Shown here piece after piece: positions 1-11,850 of a stretch of 64,000 nucleotides of DNA (positions within the stretch are counted from its first letter, which is position 1; every line of letters starts with the position of its first letter). The position numbers and the translations under genes are program-made. The stretch comes from Corbicula japonica (Eukaryota > Mollusca > Bivalvia > Venerida > Cyrenidae), in the NCBI GenBank assembly GCA_038501625.1, contig JAZAYU010000010.1, positions 9,197,380 through 9,261,379 on the forward strand. Direction: 5' to 3'. The notes under the pieces were generated by a model. That model was not told the DNA's origin. It saw only the letters and a program-made list of their open reading frames with translations, and searched no databases.

Positions 1-202
1 TACAGTGTTGGATGACATGTCGTTAAATTACCAACAATGTCCCCAAAACGTGAGTGAAATGGTGATTAAATGTCCTCATTTCAACGGTTGATGCATTCCA
101 ATTAACACTTGGAATCATACTATTAAGTAGTATTTCTTTTAACTGTAATAATATGATAATTTAATATTATTATTCTACAAACAAGCAACGAGTTACCAAC
201 TT

Positions 203-377
203 GTCCCGGTTAGTTCAATTGGTTGCGTCGTCGGCATTGCAGGGCAGGGCGCTATCGCCGTGACGATGCGGGTTCGCTCCAAGGTAGAGGAAATATCATT
301 TAGAATCGCTAGAGGCAAAACATTTTGCCACTAGGTTAAAACAATGTTTTAGGGTGCACCATTTTCACACTGGAAAC
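203..377 (+). repeat. tRNA-derived SINE-like element (copy 1)
   Basis: A tRNA-like head carries an internal pol III A box (TAGTTCAATTGG, 211-222) and a B box (GGTTCGCTCC, 271-280). The body continues with a GTAGAGGAAATATCATT stretch and a GGCAAAACATTTTGCCAC stretch. A second head with the same 60-bp box spacing lies at 52066-52150, and a tail fragment at 57175-57220. The body after about 313 resembles dispersed family C. It is not a functional tRNA, because no acceptor stem forms. Confidence 0.6.
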
Positions 378-1382
378 TCAAAAGAACAAACAAGCAAACG
401 TTGCATGAGTGAATTAAATTCATTCCAACCATCTACTCGAAAAAAAATCTCGCTTAAGGTCACGAACGTATAAACACAAAGAAGCTTAAAGCAATTCAGG
501 CGTGATGGGTAGGAACTCGAAGCCTTTCCAATCTGCCGACTATTATTTCATGCAAAAGTTCTCAAGCAATCAAAACATAACTAATTATACGAATTCCCTG
601 TTAATTACCTGTGGTGTGTTTTTGAAATTAATTGAAAACCCATTGGGCTTGCACTTGAAATCGGACGCACTAGCCAATAAGCTATTTATCCTCTCACCCA
701 AAGTCACAGCGAAAATTGCATATACATTTATTACTCTAATTTTATTCCCAATTGGAGTTTGTACCATCAATGCAGTTGTTAGCGTGATCAATTAAGATTA
801 CACGATTGTAAAATTAGATAGAAAGTTTTTTATTTTTGTAAACAGAAGGCAATTTGTCAAACAAGGTTTCTTGACAGGAGAAAAGGTGTGTCCTTTCATT
901 GAACTATCCTACTCAAAATTTGACAAGGATCAAAAGATTGTGTTTATTCCTTACATAAAGTTTAAACGATAAAATATTTGCTGTGATTTTGAAAATATGT
1001 TCATTTGACATCAGCTATGTGCCAAAAATAATAAGCCGTCAAACTTTTGAAGTGGAACAGCGGTTGCAACTTGGTAGGGGTAATAATTCGGGATAAAACG
1101 GAAAGCGATCCCTATCAAATTTTGAGTAGCATATATTGTTTTATCACTTGTACTTTATTGTTTTACCACTTCAGTTTCATTTTGTCCTACTTAGTTAACC
1201 TTTATGTTATAACCAGTGGATTAAAACACAATGAGGAATGTAAAGGTTTTCCAAAGATATTTAAGCAACAGATAGGGTGCTGCTTTTTGCTTGAAGAATA
1301 TTTGCGTCTTGTTGAAATGTCTATAGCTGTTCAGGAATGCATGTTGATCCGAATACAAGAAAATGATGCTTTACCCTATCAT
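378..1382. other. Gene-free flank downstream of the Mab-21 pseudogene
   Basis: AT-rich sequence. Two open frames of 97 and 113 codons occur here, but they have no recognisable motifs, and the longer one begins at a non-ATG codon. I see no splice signals or repeats beyond the SINE-like element at 203-377. Confidence 0.5.
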
Positions 1383-3542
1383 TTATGATCTAATTTGCTG
1401 TGAGTTAACACGTTCATTTACCATAATCGCTATGTGGTAAGTCGCACAATTTCTCTGCGTTGGAACTAAAGTTAATGATTGAACGAAGCATTCGAATGCC
1501 TTTTGGTTGAAACCGACCCTTTTGCAGCAAAACCCTAATATGTTCAATGCTCTGTGAACTGCAAACGTACTCATCCTTTGTTTTTGCATGTTTTCAATAA
1601 CACATTCCATGTTCCGTATTGCTGAATCCCTGTTGTTAGGCTTGTTCATGCTAGTTGCTAGTTCAAAACATAAATACTGAGCGTAAAATACAGGATGAAA
1701 TAGAGTGGTTGAAAATCTCTCGTCACCTGCATTATGAGCAAGTTCATAAACTATGGCAGGTGGTAAGCATTTTAAATCTGTAGATTCCAAATATATGTCA
1801 TACGTCCTTGCTTTTACCCGTTCTTCAGTAAATTGGATATCGGCATCTTCAGCAGTAGAAATATCTAAATAGCGACCATCCCCAAGTAAACAAAAATAAA
1901 ACATAGTTTTTACTTTCATTTGGTAAACCTGTTGCATAACGCTTAAAGCTTCTTCCAGACGGCCTTTCTTTAACCAATACGTTACAACATACATGTAACC
2001 ACTGAATCTGTCCAAGGTAACTGCTAGCTTTGTTAGTTGGGTTTCTTCGGCTGCATCTATATGGATATTACCGGCGAAAATTTGGAAAAGCAATTTTCCA
2101 GCAAGAAAGGCGTTGCATGTGTCGATAAAATCTTTATGATATTCGTGTTGTAGGTCATCAAGCAAATTCATGCAGTTTTTTATTGCCTGTGCACACTTTT
2201 CAACTGACGGTATGGCATTAAGCCAAGATGATGCTATTCGAATCAAGAACACTTTTAAAGAGCTAATTGTGGCTTGTGTATTTTCAGGTTCATTTTTTTA
2301 AATATGTAGGGTAAAGACGGTCGATAATATTAAAGCAATGTCCAATGTCTTCGTTTTCGTCTAGCCATTCAGAAACAAAATGCATCGGCCTTTTCACAAC
2401 ATCAAGTATTTTATTAAGTAACGTTGCTTTTACCACTGGATCTTGAAATTTTCCGAACATTAAATTTCTCTCTCGAAGAAATTAGTGAGGCAACGATTGC
2501 TCTTTAATGCAATCTTGTAGACGTTTCATACAAACTACAACACACAGCATTAAGTTCCGCGTCTCCCACATTTCCATACCATTTTCTTCGGACAACCAAT
2601 ATACTATTGTCTTGAGATGAAAAGAACTGAGCTCATCTTTTGCGATTGCTTTAAGATACTGAGATTTAATCACCTTGAGTATGAAGTAACACTGAATCTG
2701 ACAATCATTGAAGGTCCATACTAGTTCTCTTTCAGCAGGAACAAATGCATATCTCCATTCCAAGCCATTTGTCGTAGATGCTGGATCGCCAACTGGCAGA
2801 ACGAAACACGGCATTGATCTTACTTGCGCAATAAATGTTTCGCTGGGCCAGCCTTTTGTCCGCCTTCTCGTTAACCATTCTTTCGCGATGAAAGGCCATT
2901 CTTGGCATTGTATTGCAAGTGCAAGGTCTGTCTCAAGAGGTAACATATCACTAAATTTGTCAAACTTTTCAGACGTTATAAGTGATGCACAAGGTCCATG
3001 GTTATAAATGCTAACATTCGTATTCTGGTATACAGAGTCTTTATAATTATGTATCAAAGCATTTGTAGCGAAGATTTTGTATTTTCACTTGATAAATAAT
3101 CGGTTCCTTCATGCACTGTTAGACTATGTTTGACATGTTCGACCGTCATAGGAATATTTTCTTCGTCACTAGGTGATCGGAAAAGATATAGTTTCGTAAA
3201 TCCAGGTCTCACATCTTCTGTTTGCGATATAAAGACAAACCCAGTAGGTGTACTTAAAGATGGCGGAGCTCGTAAAACTGATATATTGGTTTCTATACTC
3301 ATGACATCCGCATCACTTCTTGTAAGGACGGTTCCCTCAGTCCCACTTCCTGTACGCATAAACGGCAAAATACCATCAAATAAATTCCTATGTATAAGTT
3401 CAGATATGATAGCCTTTGACCTACGGAATGCCAAGCAATGTTGACTGACACCCGATATAATCAGAGTCCGGGATAACCTCAAGCTGTATTCCTCCATTCT
3501 TATATCTTTGAATTATCTTCAGGTCTGATGTCTTTAAAAAGT
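1383..3542 (-). pseudogene. Mab-21/cGAS-like receptor with TPR-like tail, broken copy
   Basis: This is a paralogue of the intact exon at 8525-10676 and follows it along nearly its full length. The exon begins after a good acceptor (CCTTTTCAG, exon base 3542). Its Mab-21 frame starts at an ATG at 3497, because the phase used by the intact gene meets a stop here. Segment 1 (3497-3054) has the nucleotidyltransferase motif GSGTEG and the acidic pair D-A-D. Segment 2 (3057-2482) has the Mab-21 lobe (AIQCQEWP, LEWRYAFVPAEREL, LSSFHLKTIVYWLSEENG). Segment 3 (2252-1383) has the TPR-like tail. There are three breaks: a frameshift near 3055, a TAA at 2484-2482 where the paralogue has TAT (Tyr) in SLPHYFLRERN, and a frameshift in a run of seven A at 2299-2293. 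The surrounding protein remains highly similar to the paralogue, so inactivation looks fairly recent. Homopolymer sequencing error could explain one break but not the nonsense codon. Confidence 0.82.
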
Positions 3543-6150
3543 CTGAAAAGGAAAAGAAATGCTATACTTGATTAAAAATATACTTGTGGTTAGAAAAAGA
3601 TAAGTTAACACAGTTGGAGATGAAATCTTTGGCATATCATAAAAATCAAAGGATGTCCCTAATCAAAGGAAAAAAATTTATTTTGACAATATTTAGTTCC
3701 CACAACTTAGGTGAGTTTTGCATAGGTAGATGCAGCATAATTTGACATGTTGTATTATAAAAACACCTTTTTTCAAAGGTCTAATATAAAATATATTATG
3801 TGATATACAGGAATTTATAGTAATTTATTTAGCAACAGTAGAAATTTACAAAGCAGCATTATAAAGTAGGACTTCCCAGAATGCAAAGTATGATGTACAA
3901 TATAGGCCATTACTTTCGAGGTTTCTGTTAGTATTCCAAATATTGTAGGAATGTAAGAAAAGAAGTATTTTTAAATGTTGAAGGCAAGTAATAACAAATT
4001 ATTATTTATTAAGTACATTGTGTACACATTCTTTCGCATGCATTGAAAAAATACTATCACCGATGATGAAAGATTGGTAACCAAATGTTTGAAATCTGTG
4101 CTATTTTAAACTTAACAGTTATGACATCTTGAAAGTTGTTGGGCTGAATTGCCGACAATGTTGTTTAGAAATTCACAATATTTTGAAACTGTTTTGTTTG
4201 TCAGACATTTTTGGAATACTTAAAAGTATTATAACTGCAATTTTAATGAATTTAAGATAAAGTTAAATTAAAAAGACAGCCATTTTCCGCGACATAAGAT
4301 AATTACGTGAGTCTATGAATATTCATTTTCATATGTGTACAATTCCTCTCGATTGCTCGCCACGGCGAGTAAATGATCGTTTGGGTCGAGTGAAGCGCCC
4401 AAATCACTCAACGGACCGGGCGATTAAATTTCAGCTATGCACATCTGTTATCTTTGCAAAATTAAATGTTTTCACTTTGTTCACAAATAATTTTCTGATG
4501 TAAACATGATAAAGGTAACAGAAGCGATTTATTTTTATCCTGGTCACGGCACCAAAATGTCGTGTAGACAATAAAAATGAGAGAACGAACTATTTGACTG
4601 TTTACTTTACGGAAGTATAAACAAGTGACGTCGCAGATGTCAAAACATGGTAATATATATTGCGCGTTTCTTAACGTGACGCCGATAATGGAGCGACTTC
4701 AAAGTCCATGTAACTTTACGTGACACTGGGTTTCCCAGATCAGAACGAGGCTGCAAGTGCAGGTACTTTCCCGTCATATCTCAAAATGTCGAAAGAAATA
4801 AAATATTTTTAAAAATGTAATGGCGATTGTACTTTCTGTAAGGGCAAATGCACTTTTTCATTCACTCGACCTACAGGGCGAGTAGGTCCAAAATATAGTT
4901 GTACAGCTCTGATATCTAAACAATTCGTGCATTCCAATATATGTATAAACATATTTATTTATAATTACATTTATTTGTTTAATTATACTAGTTATGTTAT
5001 TATTTGTCTTTTGACACATTTCAGAAACACTCTTATTTTAAAAAAAACATTTCGTTTAGTCATAAAATATTTCATGTATCAATAGAAAATTAATGTTTCA
5101 ACCTTTGCTTCAAAATGCAGATAATTCTATAATAAGATTGAAAGTTACGTCCTATAATGTACACCATACCTTGCTTTTCGAAAAATTTGTAAACAAACAT
5201 GGATGTCAAATTACAGTGAGTAGTAACTTTGAGAATGATTTTGTACATTTCTGCTATTGCTTAGTTTATAATATTCTAATACATTGCTGTCCTTATTATA
5301 GACAATCTTCTTGTTGTATTAATTGTTGACAAAAATGCAAGTATAAGAAGTTTGGACTCTCACAGAAAGTCTGTTTTCAAGGTAAGAATTTGCTACAAAT
5401 TTCACTTTTATTTCGCTTTGCCTGACATTACACACTCACATTATGCAGCAAATTAAACATTAAAATAAACATTTTAGAGTTTTTAAAACGGATTTATGTC
5501 TATTTTTCGAATTGTTCTGTTACAACATACCAATAACTCTCATAGTGTACCCCTTCTGTGTTCATGTGAGACCACCTGCAAAAAAGCAAATTGTGTACCT
5601 ACCTTGTACCCTCTTTTGGACAAGTTTTTTAAGCCGTATCATTCACTAGATCCATGTACTATTTCTTTATAAATGTAAAATATCCAATAACACAATAGGT
5701 TTTTCACATTTCACCGATATGCACTCACCTGTTTATAAAACTAGCGTGATGATAAAAGGAAGAAGTTAGCATGCGACAAAAGCAGCCTTCTTGACTTTAC
5801 TTTTGTATATTCCTCTATTTAAACTTAATTTCCTTGTAGCCGGTTCATTTACCATATTTGTACAATGACTTCAGCACTATATTACCATTAAACATTTTAA
5901 AAACCACGTCTTAAACATCATGTTTATTTTAAATTTTACCCCAAAACTCTTTAACATATTATATTTTCTTAAAAGTTTTATTCAGACATAAAGATGAAAT
6001 TTACCTTATTGGATATCAACAAACATCTTTTGTAGAGATTAAGCAAGCATGAAAATGTCACCTACAATGACACAACTGCATATCACATTACTCGCATAAC
6101 AAAAAGCGGCTAACCACAAAAATGCTTTTACCTGTGAAGAATCCAATAGT
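3419..6150. repeat. Block 1 of a rearranged, mostly inverted duplication
   Basis: Segments recur in reverse complement downstream: 3419-3625 with 20040-20232, 3615-3800 with 18740-18925, 3838-4560 with about 16921-17590, 4731-4775 with 16881-16920, and 5840-6150 with 16593-16880. One piece, 5180-5450, matches 17585-17850 in the same orientation, so an internal inversion occurred in one block. The block covers the 5' exon edge and upstream intron of the Mab-21 pseudogene. No intact gene lies in it. Confidence 0.75.
5302..5381 (+). pseudogene. Exon-like fragment, possibly from a beta-propeller (NHL-like) protein
   Basis: An 80-bp stretch lies between an acceptor-like CCTTATTATAG and a consensus donor (CAAG|GTAAGA). 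Counting the G of the acceptor, its open frame reads DNLLVVLIVDKNAS...DSHRKSVFK. A same-strand copy at 17700-17780 keeps the frame (IVHNNESIGSLDSHREFVFK) and the donor, but its acceptor has decayed to ACGG. The hydrophobic strand, then D-x-N, then DSxxK...F pattern resembles one blade of NHL/TRIM-type propellers, but the similarity is weak. No partner exon with a matching phase and strand is present, so it is probably a relic. Confidence 0.35.
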
Positions 6151-6161
6151 GATAATGTCTG

Positions 6162-6374
6162 TATTGTCCAACAATATTGACCTGGCACTTCATTAATTTT
6201 CGTAAAGGTCATTGAATAAACACGGGTATCAGCGAAAACACCGATATATTATTCAATTTACACCTCAGTGATGTGTGGAGTATTGGAATAGATGACTATC
6301 GATCGTAACAATTACGAAAATTAACGAATATTCGGTCAAATGCAAGAGTGCCAGGTCAATATTGTTGGACAATA
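6162..6374. mobile_element. 213-bp MITE with 28-bp terminal inverted repeats
   Basis: The left end begins TATTGTCCAACAATATTGAC (6162 on). The right end (6347-6374) is its exact reverse complement over 28 bp. TA dinucleotides sit at both outer ends, compatible with a TA target duplication of the Tc1/mariner type. There is no coding capacity. It lies just beyond the duplicated block. Confidence 0.7.
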
Positions 6375-8520
6375 TATTCACGACTGAACTACTGTTCAGT
6401 CAACAAGTGATCACGTGATCTATTCTAGGTAAACATGATAAACATCTCGCAGCAGCTGCTGCGTTACAAATAGCAATACACTGATCAGCTTTCACCAGAG
6501 GGTTTTGCTTGTAATTATTACTGATTAGCCAAGATAGGGACCATAATAAATAAACAATATGCACTTGAACATTACAACATGTTTAATGTTTATAGTAAAA
6601 TATAAATTTATAACATGTTTACCATGCAGTAATCTGTGCATTTATTCTCTGCTCTCTGTTTTAAACTTAAGTTAGAATGGCATCTACAAGTTAAATAGAG
6701 TGGGCTAAAACACTAAATGAGATTCCCAAGTCATGCTCTATAATTAAAATGGTTGACTACATAAATCAAAGTGGAAAAAAGCTTTCAATAAAGGTTCTAA
6801 TTTCTTTGTGGAAAATTATATACATAAAGCATTTGTTTGCAAGACATGATATTTTACCGCGTTTAGCATGTTTGGTTGTTCTCAAATTTGCTCTGGTGAA
6901 TTAACTCTAACCCACCCGCTTCTCAACAATGTTGTTTTCAAAAGCATACAACAAGAAAAAATAAGTAGCTTATTGCAGTGTCATGTGAAATTAGAAGGTT
7001 CTCGATAACCTTACTGAGAGGTCAATTCGATAAGCAAAAACACGACAAGACTTGAGGACTATTTTAAATACCGGACTAATTCTGATAACTTTAAAATATA
7101 TGAAAAAGATACAAAGGAACTTTGAAAGCCTATACACGACGATATGAAAATATTGCACCTCGGCAGTAATGGCAATTCATATTACTTCCCACGCCGCTAG
7201 CCGCTAACCACCACACATGACACTCTTTAAACATTATCACTGGCAGTATTTCGAATGTTTATAAAACAAGCAAACATGTGTTATATCAAATAAACTCACC
7301 ATATTGTTTGCTTTAAAATTTAACATTTATTAGAAAAGTGAAATAAACACACGTTATGAAAAAGTGAAATATGCATTTCAGGATTTGCCACATATAGACA
7401 CCATAGCCACTCCACACAGCCAAAAAGTAGAGAGGAAAGGGAGCATGGGTTTATCAAACGATCAATCTCAAACGGGACACTACAAGCAATTCCCGAAGAG
7501 AGAACCTGAGGTGTAATGTAACCACAGAACAAGACTTAAGATATCGCATGGCTCTTTTGAATCATTGACAAAGTTAGAGAATCTTTTTTTTTTCTTTTCT
7601 TCTATCTCAAATAATAATACAACAAGCTTCCAAACCTAGATTTGTATCCCCTTTAACGAACTCTTTTATACCTTCAATTAATCTTTCATCTTAGTTTAAC
7701 GGATAGATATAAATAAAAAGTTATGGCAAATAGAGTTTTGTTATAGCTGTAGTGATTTTTTTTGTTTCACTGAAAAACAAAGCAACGACGCAGGCGCGGG
7801 TTTCAATCAAGAAGGTTTTTAACATGACATTCCAAATATAGATTTCCAAGGAATTTTGAAAGCAACTAAACACGACAAATAATAAATATTGTAGTCTTTG
7901 TTTGATTGAGCCTGATCATGGGCAGTCATGGAAATTCACATAACTGTCCACGCCGCCTGGCCCCGGGTTGAGTGCATCTCAATATTTTCAGAGATACATG
8001 AATCGTACTTAAAAGCCATTATTGATCACAGGATTAATAGAATGTTGGGGGGAGACATTTAACAGCAGTTGCGCAGAAAAAAATCGCTTTATGATATAAA
8101 AATAGGTCCAAATGGACTTTGAAAGACACCAAATACGAAAAATAATCAAAATATTACAGGTTTTTTTTTAAGTCTGTTCATTTCTCTTCTTTACCCTGTA
8201 GTGAAATCATTAATCTGAATTTTAAACAAAATATAAGTGCGACAAGGAAACTAAAATAAAAACGATTACGTATTTAATTGTTTATTAATAAAGTTATGCA
8301 GACAAAAATGTGAGTGGTTTAAGCAGCATAAACATGTCAATACAAAACTTTTCTCTGTTGGGTGAATATGGATTCAAAAAAGTCTATATCTTTCACGCAG
8401 TAAAGACATATCAAGTAAAGGGAACTAAAAACGGTATTTCAAAATCGCAGACACAGTTTATCAGCAGTTTGTTATACACATGTAGTTTTATATTATGAGT
8501 TGTTATTGAAAGCTGTACAC
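6375..8520. other. Gene-free stretch rich in dispersed repeats
   Basis: It contains partial plus-strand copies of dispersed family A at about 7095-7200, 7845-8000 and 8090-8160 (CTTTGAAAGCC...ACACGAC..., then a GCCGCCTGGCCCCGGGTTG core), and a copy of dispersed family C at about 7365-7530. The 70-codon open frame at 7320-7532 is inside repeat sequence. No exon is supported. Confidence 0.6.
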
Positions 8521-8526
8521 TTTATT
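8521..8526 (-). promoter_or_regulatory. Poly(A) signal AATAAA overlapping the Mab-21 gene stop codon
   Basis: On the minus strand the last codons read TTC TAA TAAA: the stop TAA is 8527-8525 and AATAAA is 8526-8521. If used, the 3' UTR would be only about 15-30 nt. Another AATAAA lies downstream at 8286-8281 and could serve instead. Confidence 0.5.
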
Positions 8527-10676
8527 AGAATGTACCGTTTAGAGCTGCGAGAAAAAGATTTTGTGATTTAACATAATCATTTACCATAATCGCTATATGG
8601 TACGCCGCACAATTTCTTGCTGTTGGAAACAATTTTAATGACTGTCTAAAGCACCCGAATGCCTTTTCAGGTCGGCAAACTCTTCTATAACAATAGCCTA
8701 ATACATTCAGTGCTCTATGAACTTCGGATTTATCCATTTCTTTTCTTTGCATATCATCAATAAACTGTTTTAGATTGCAAATTGCTCTTTTTGTGCTCGT
8801 TGGCCTGTCCATGCCTACCGATAACTCAAAGAAAAGATAATGAGCGTAAAGAATAGAGTGAACATTTATATTTGAAAAACCATCTTTTGCATTATGGGCA
8901 AGCTCAAAAGCTATAGCAGGAGGAAGACATGTTAAATCGGTTGAATTAAACAACATGTCATATGCTATATCTTTTTTACCCATTTGAGACAACAAGCTGA
9001 GGTCTCTAGCAGATGTTTCGATATGGAAATCAAAACCAAGCGAACCGTGATAAAGGACATTTTTCATTTGGTAAACCTTTCTCAAAACGCTTAATGCTTT
9101 TCCCAGATTGTTCTTTTTTAACCAAAACGTTGCAACATACATGTATCCGCAAAATCCTTCCAATGTACATGCTTTATTTGCTAAACGGTTTTGTTCAGTT
9201 AACTCTAATTTAAAGTAACTTGTCAGAGATAGCAAAAGCATTCTTGCTGCAATAAAGGCTTTGCATGCATCGACCAAACGTGTATCAATATCTCGTGTTT
9301 CGTTATCTAAATATCGCATGCAATCATTAATTCTTTCCACAACATATTTACGTGGCACAAATTCAAACATCGAAGATATCAATCCAATCAAGTGAAATTT
9401 GTGTTTCATGAGGTTATATTTTTCAAAACACTTTCGAACATCTCTTCCTGAAAGTTGGGATTTTAATATATCAATCGCACGATAGTGATCACGAATATAT
9501 TTGTTGCTGTTTTCATATTCTGAAACATAGTATACTGGTATTTCAATTATAGCACGTATTTCATTAATTAAAGCTTCTTTCACCCTTTGATCTCGGAACT
9601 TGCCAAACATTAAATTTCTTTCTCGCAGGAAATAATGTGGCAACGACAACTTTTCAATGCAAAATAGTAAACGCTTCAGACAAGCAACAACACAAAATAT
9701 CAAGTTACGCGTGTCCCACATTTCGATACCATTTTCTTCGGACAGCCAAAACACTACAGTCTTGAAAAGAAATGAACTAAGTTCATCTCCTGCAATTCGT
9801 TTAAGAAATTGAGATTTAATTATTTTTAGAATAAAGTAACACTGAATCTGACAATCGTTGAAACTCCATAATAGTTCTCTTTCAGCAATCACAAATGCAT
9901 ATCTCCATTCCAATTCTTTTGTTTTAGAAAATTGGTCACCAACAGGCAAAACAAAGCATGGCGTGGATCGTACATGCGCAACAAACGATTTTGACGGCCA
10001 TCCTTTTATCCTCTTTCTTGTAAACCACTCCTCAGCACTTAAAGGCCATTCGTGACATTGTATTGCCAATGATGATTCGGCCCCATCAGATGTCTTTTTC
10101 TCGGAACTGTTGTTCCGATAAAAAACTGATGAGATGCAGGGTCCATGGGTATATAAATGGAAATATGTGTACCGGACTTTTGAATTCAATTGGGTTTTCA
10201 AATAAGCAGTTGTGTGTATTTTGATTTTTTCACTAGATAAGTAAAAATTTCCATCATATTTTTCTATGCTTTTTTTGACGACATTGTCCGAAAATGAAAC
10301 GTGTTTTCTATCACTGATTTGAAGAAGAATTAGTTTCGTAAAGCCGGGTCTTACATCTGTGGTTTGCATAAGAAAGACAAAACCAGGATGTACGGACGGA
10401 GATCGCAACACAGAGATATTCTCGCACTGAGAAATGAAATCCACATCACTGTCTGGCAGTCTGGTGCCCTCAATAAAGCTTCCTGACATTAAATATATCA
10501 TATCATCTTCTTCAAGTGCACGCCTTTCTAAAGATTCAGTTATAATTGTGTTTGATTTGTTTAATTTTAAATAATTTCGACTAACACCGAAACTTTCGAT
10601 ATTCCGTGATAATTTTAAGTTATATGCTACACTCGTTACATCTTGAGTTTCTTCACCTCCAGCGGTTTTGAAAGGT
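8525..10676 (-). CDS. Mab-21/cGAS-like receptor with TPR-like tail (5'-incomplete)
   Basis: Large terminal coding exon, 716 codons from the acceptor (TCTTTCTTTTCAG|A) to TAA. The open frame runs on to 10762, but that part is intron; the true start must be in an upstream exon I could not find. Counting the first full codon (10675) as residue 1: the nucleotidyltransferase motif GSFIEG is at 65-70 with D-V-D at 77-79. The Mab-21 lobe follows, with HGPC (177-180), AIQCHEWP (about 204-211), EWRYAFVIAERELLWSFND (256-274) and LSSFLFKTVVFWLSEENG (299-316). An all-helical region follows, with TPR-like units near 511-537 and 654-684 (ALNVLGYCYRR...EKAF.CF.QSL.L.P). In this family, cGAS and animal cGLRs make cyclic dinucleotides on sensing nucleic acid and signal through STING. 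Whether this protein is catalytic is unknown: two acidic residues are visible, but I could not place the third. The similar genes and fragments nearby suggest local expansion. Confidence 0.85.
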
Positions 10677-11195
10677 CTGAAAAGAAAGAAAGATGAATTG
10701 CAGTCAACAAACGTGGTAAAATATATTAAAATACAATGAGAAAAACTAGAATCACAACACATTTAAAAAATTGTCAATTATCAAAGACACCATTCAGCTC
10801 ACCGCGTGTCTTTCCTGTGTTTGGATTCGCTTTAAGTCCCGAACAATAATTTGATCATCTCTTAGTTACATAAATTTCTAGTCTCAATCATTCAGACGCT
10901 CTGATTTCGCAAAGGCGATCAGTACGTCTGAAGACATTGTTCGTAAAAAAAACCTGACACTCCAAAATGAGGCTTGTAATTAGGACATTAGTATGTAACG
11001 CCGTTGTTGTCTTGTGAAAACTGTATTTTAGACTGTCACCCTGCCAGCTGGAAATCGAAAAGACATATGCTACGGCGACAAGCATTTTTAACTTTATTAT
11101 TGCCCATAGGCGTGCTCCAGTAAGATGGGTTCTGCGGTTACCAGAGATCTGATGAAATGTTTATTCGGACGTTGCAAGCACAATAGTTACCTTAT
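10677..11195. other. Upstream intron/flank of the Mab-21-like gene
   Basis: The polypyrimidine tract and CAG acceptor sit immediately upstream of 10676 on the minus strand. Beyond it I see no convincing first exon, promoter or start codon. A 65-codon minus-strand frame at 10888-11085 could hold a leader exon, but I cannot support it. Confidence 0.4.
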
Positions 11196-11805
11196 CCACG
11201 GTGACGAATCAAGACGGTGCCTCGTTGTGCGAATTGCGTTTCGTGTTGCCTTGTTGTCCCTTTCAACGGAACCTCGACGTCCCTATCTCACGATGTGATC
11301 AACTTCGGTACAAAAAACTCCAATTTACAAAATGTAAGTAGAAAAAATCTGAATGTCACGGAACTTCAACGATGTTAATTGTTGCTGCACATATCATTTC
11401 AGGTCAATAAATTTCTTGGTAGTCTTGTAAAATACAAAACAGATAGTTTTACTTAACAAAATGCATTGGGTCTCGCCGAAATTGTCGATGTTTCCTGTTA
11501 ATGTTATAGCTTTTATGATTTGGAGAAGTTAGGATATAATTTGAGTCAGTACTCTGTCTGCAAGTTAGCGAATATTAGTGGTTGGTGCATTAAACGCTGG
11601 TTTATTCGTTCAGGAAGATCAAGGCTTGTTTTTCCTCTGAAACGGCGCCTGTTGATGCAGTAGCTTTTTCATTGATTTTCAGACAACGGTGGCCTATGTA
11701 GCTAAAATACAACGGCGCTTTTTTCCTTCGATATATTGTTATTTGGTTCGATAACGCCAATAATAATTATTCTGATTTTCAAATATTTAAATGTAAGAAT
11801 AAGTT

Positions 11806-11850
11806 CAGGGGCAAATTTAGCGGGGCACCCGGGGCACGTGCCCCTCCCCC
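11806..11850 (+). mobile_element. Possible hAT-type transposon terminus
   Basis: Begins CAGGGGC and runs into GGGGCACGTGCCCCTCCCC, a pattern seen at ends of animal hAT-like elements. No matching opposite end was found within the larger element. An opposite-type end (CTACGCCCCTG) is at about 37985-37996, too far away to be its partner. Confidence 0.3.

Noticed and set aside
502..795. 97-codon plus-strand frame with a hydrophobic C-terminus
   Set aside because: No motif, no splice context, AT-rich composition like the flanks, and an overlapping frame on the other strand of similar quality.
1047..1388. 113-codon plus-strand frame overlapping the end of the Mab-21 pseudogene
   Set aside because: Begins at a non-ATG codon, no recognisable domain, and antisense to the pseudogene 3' end.
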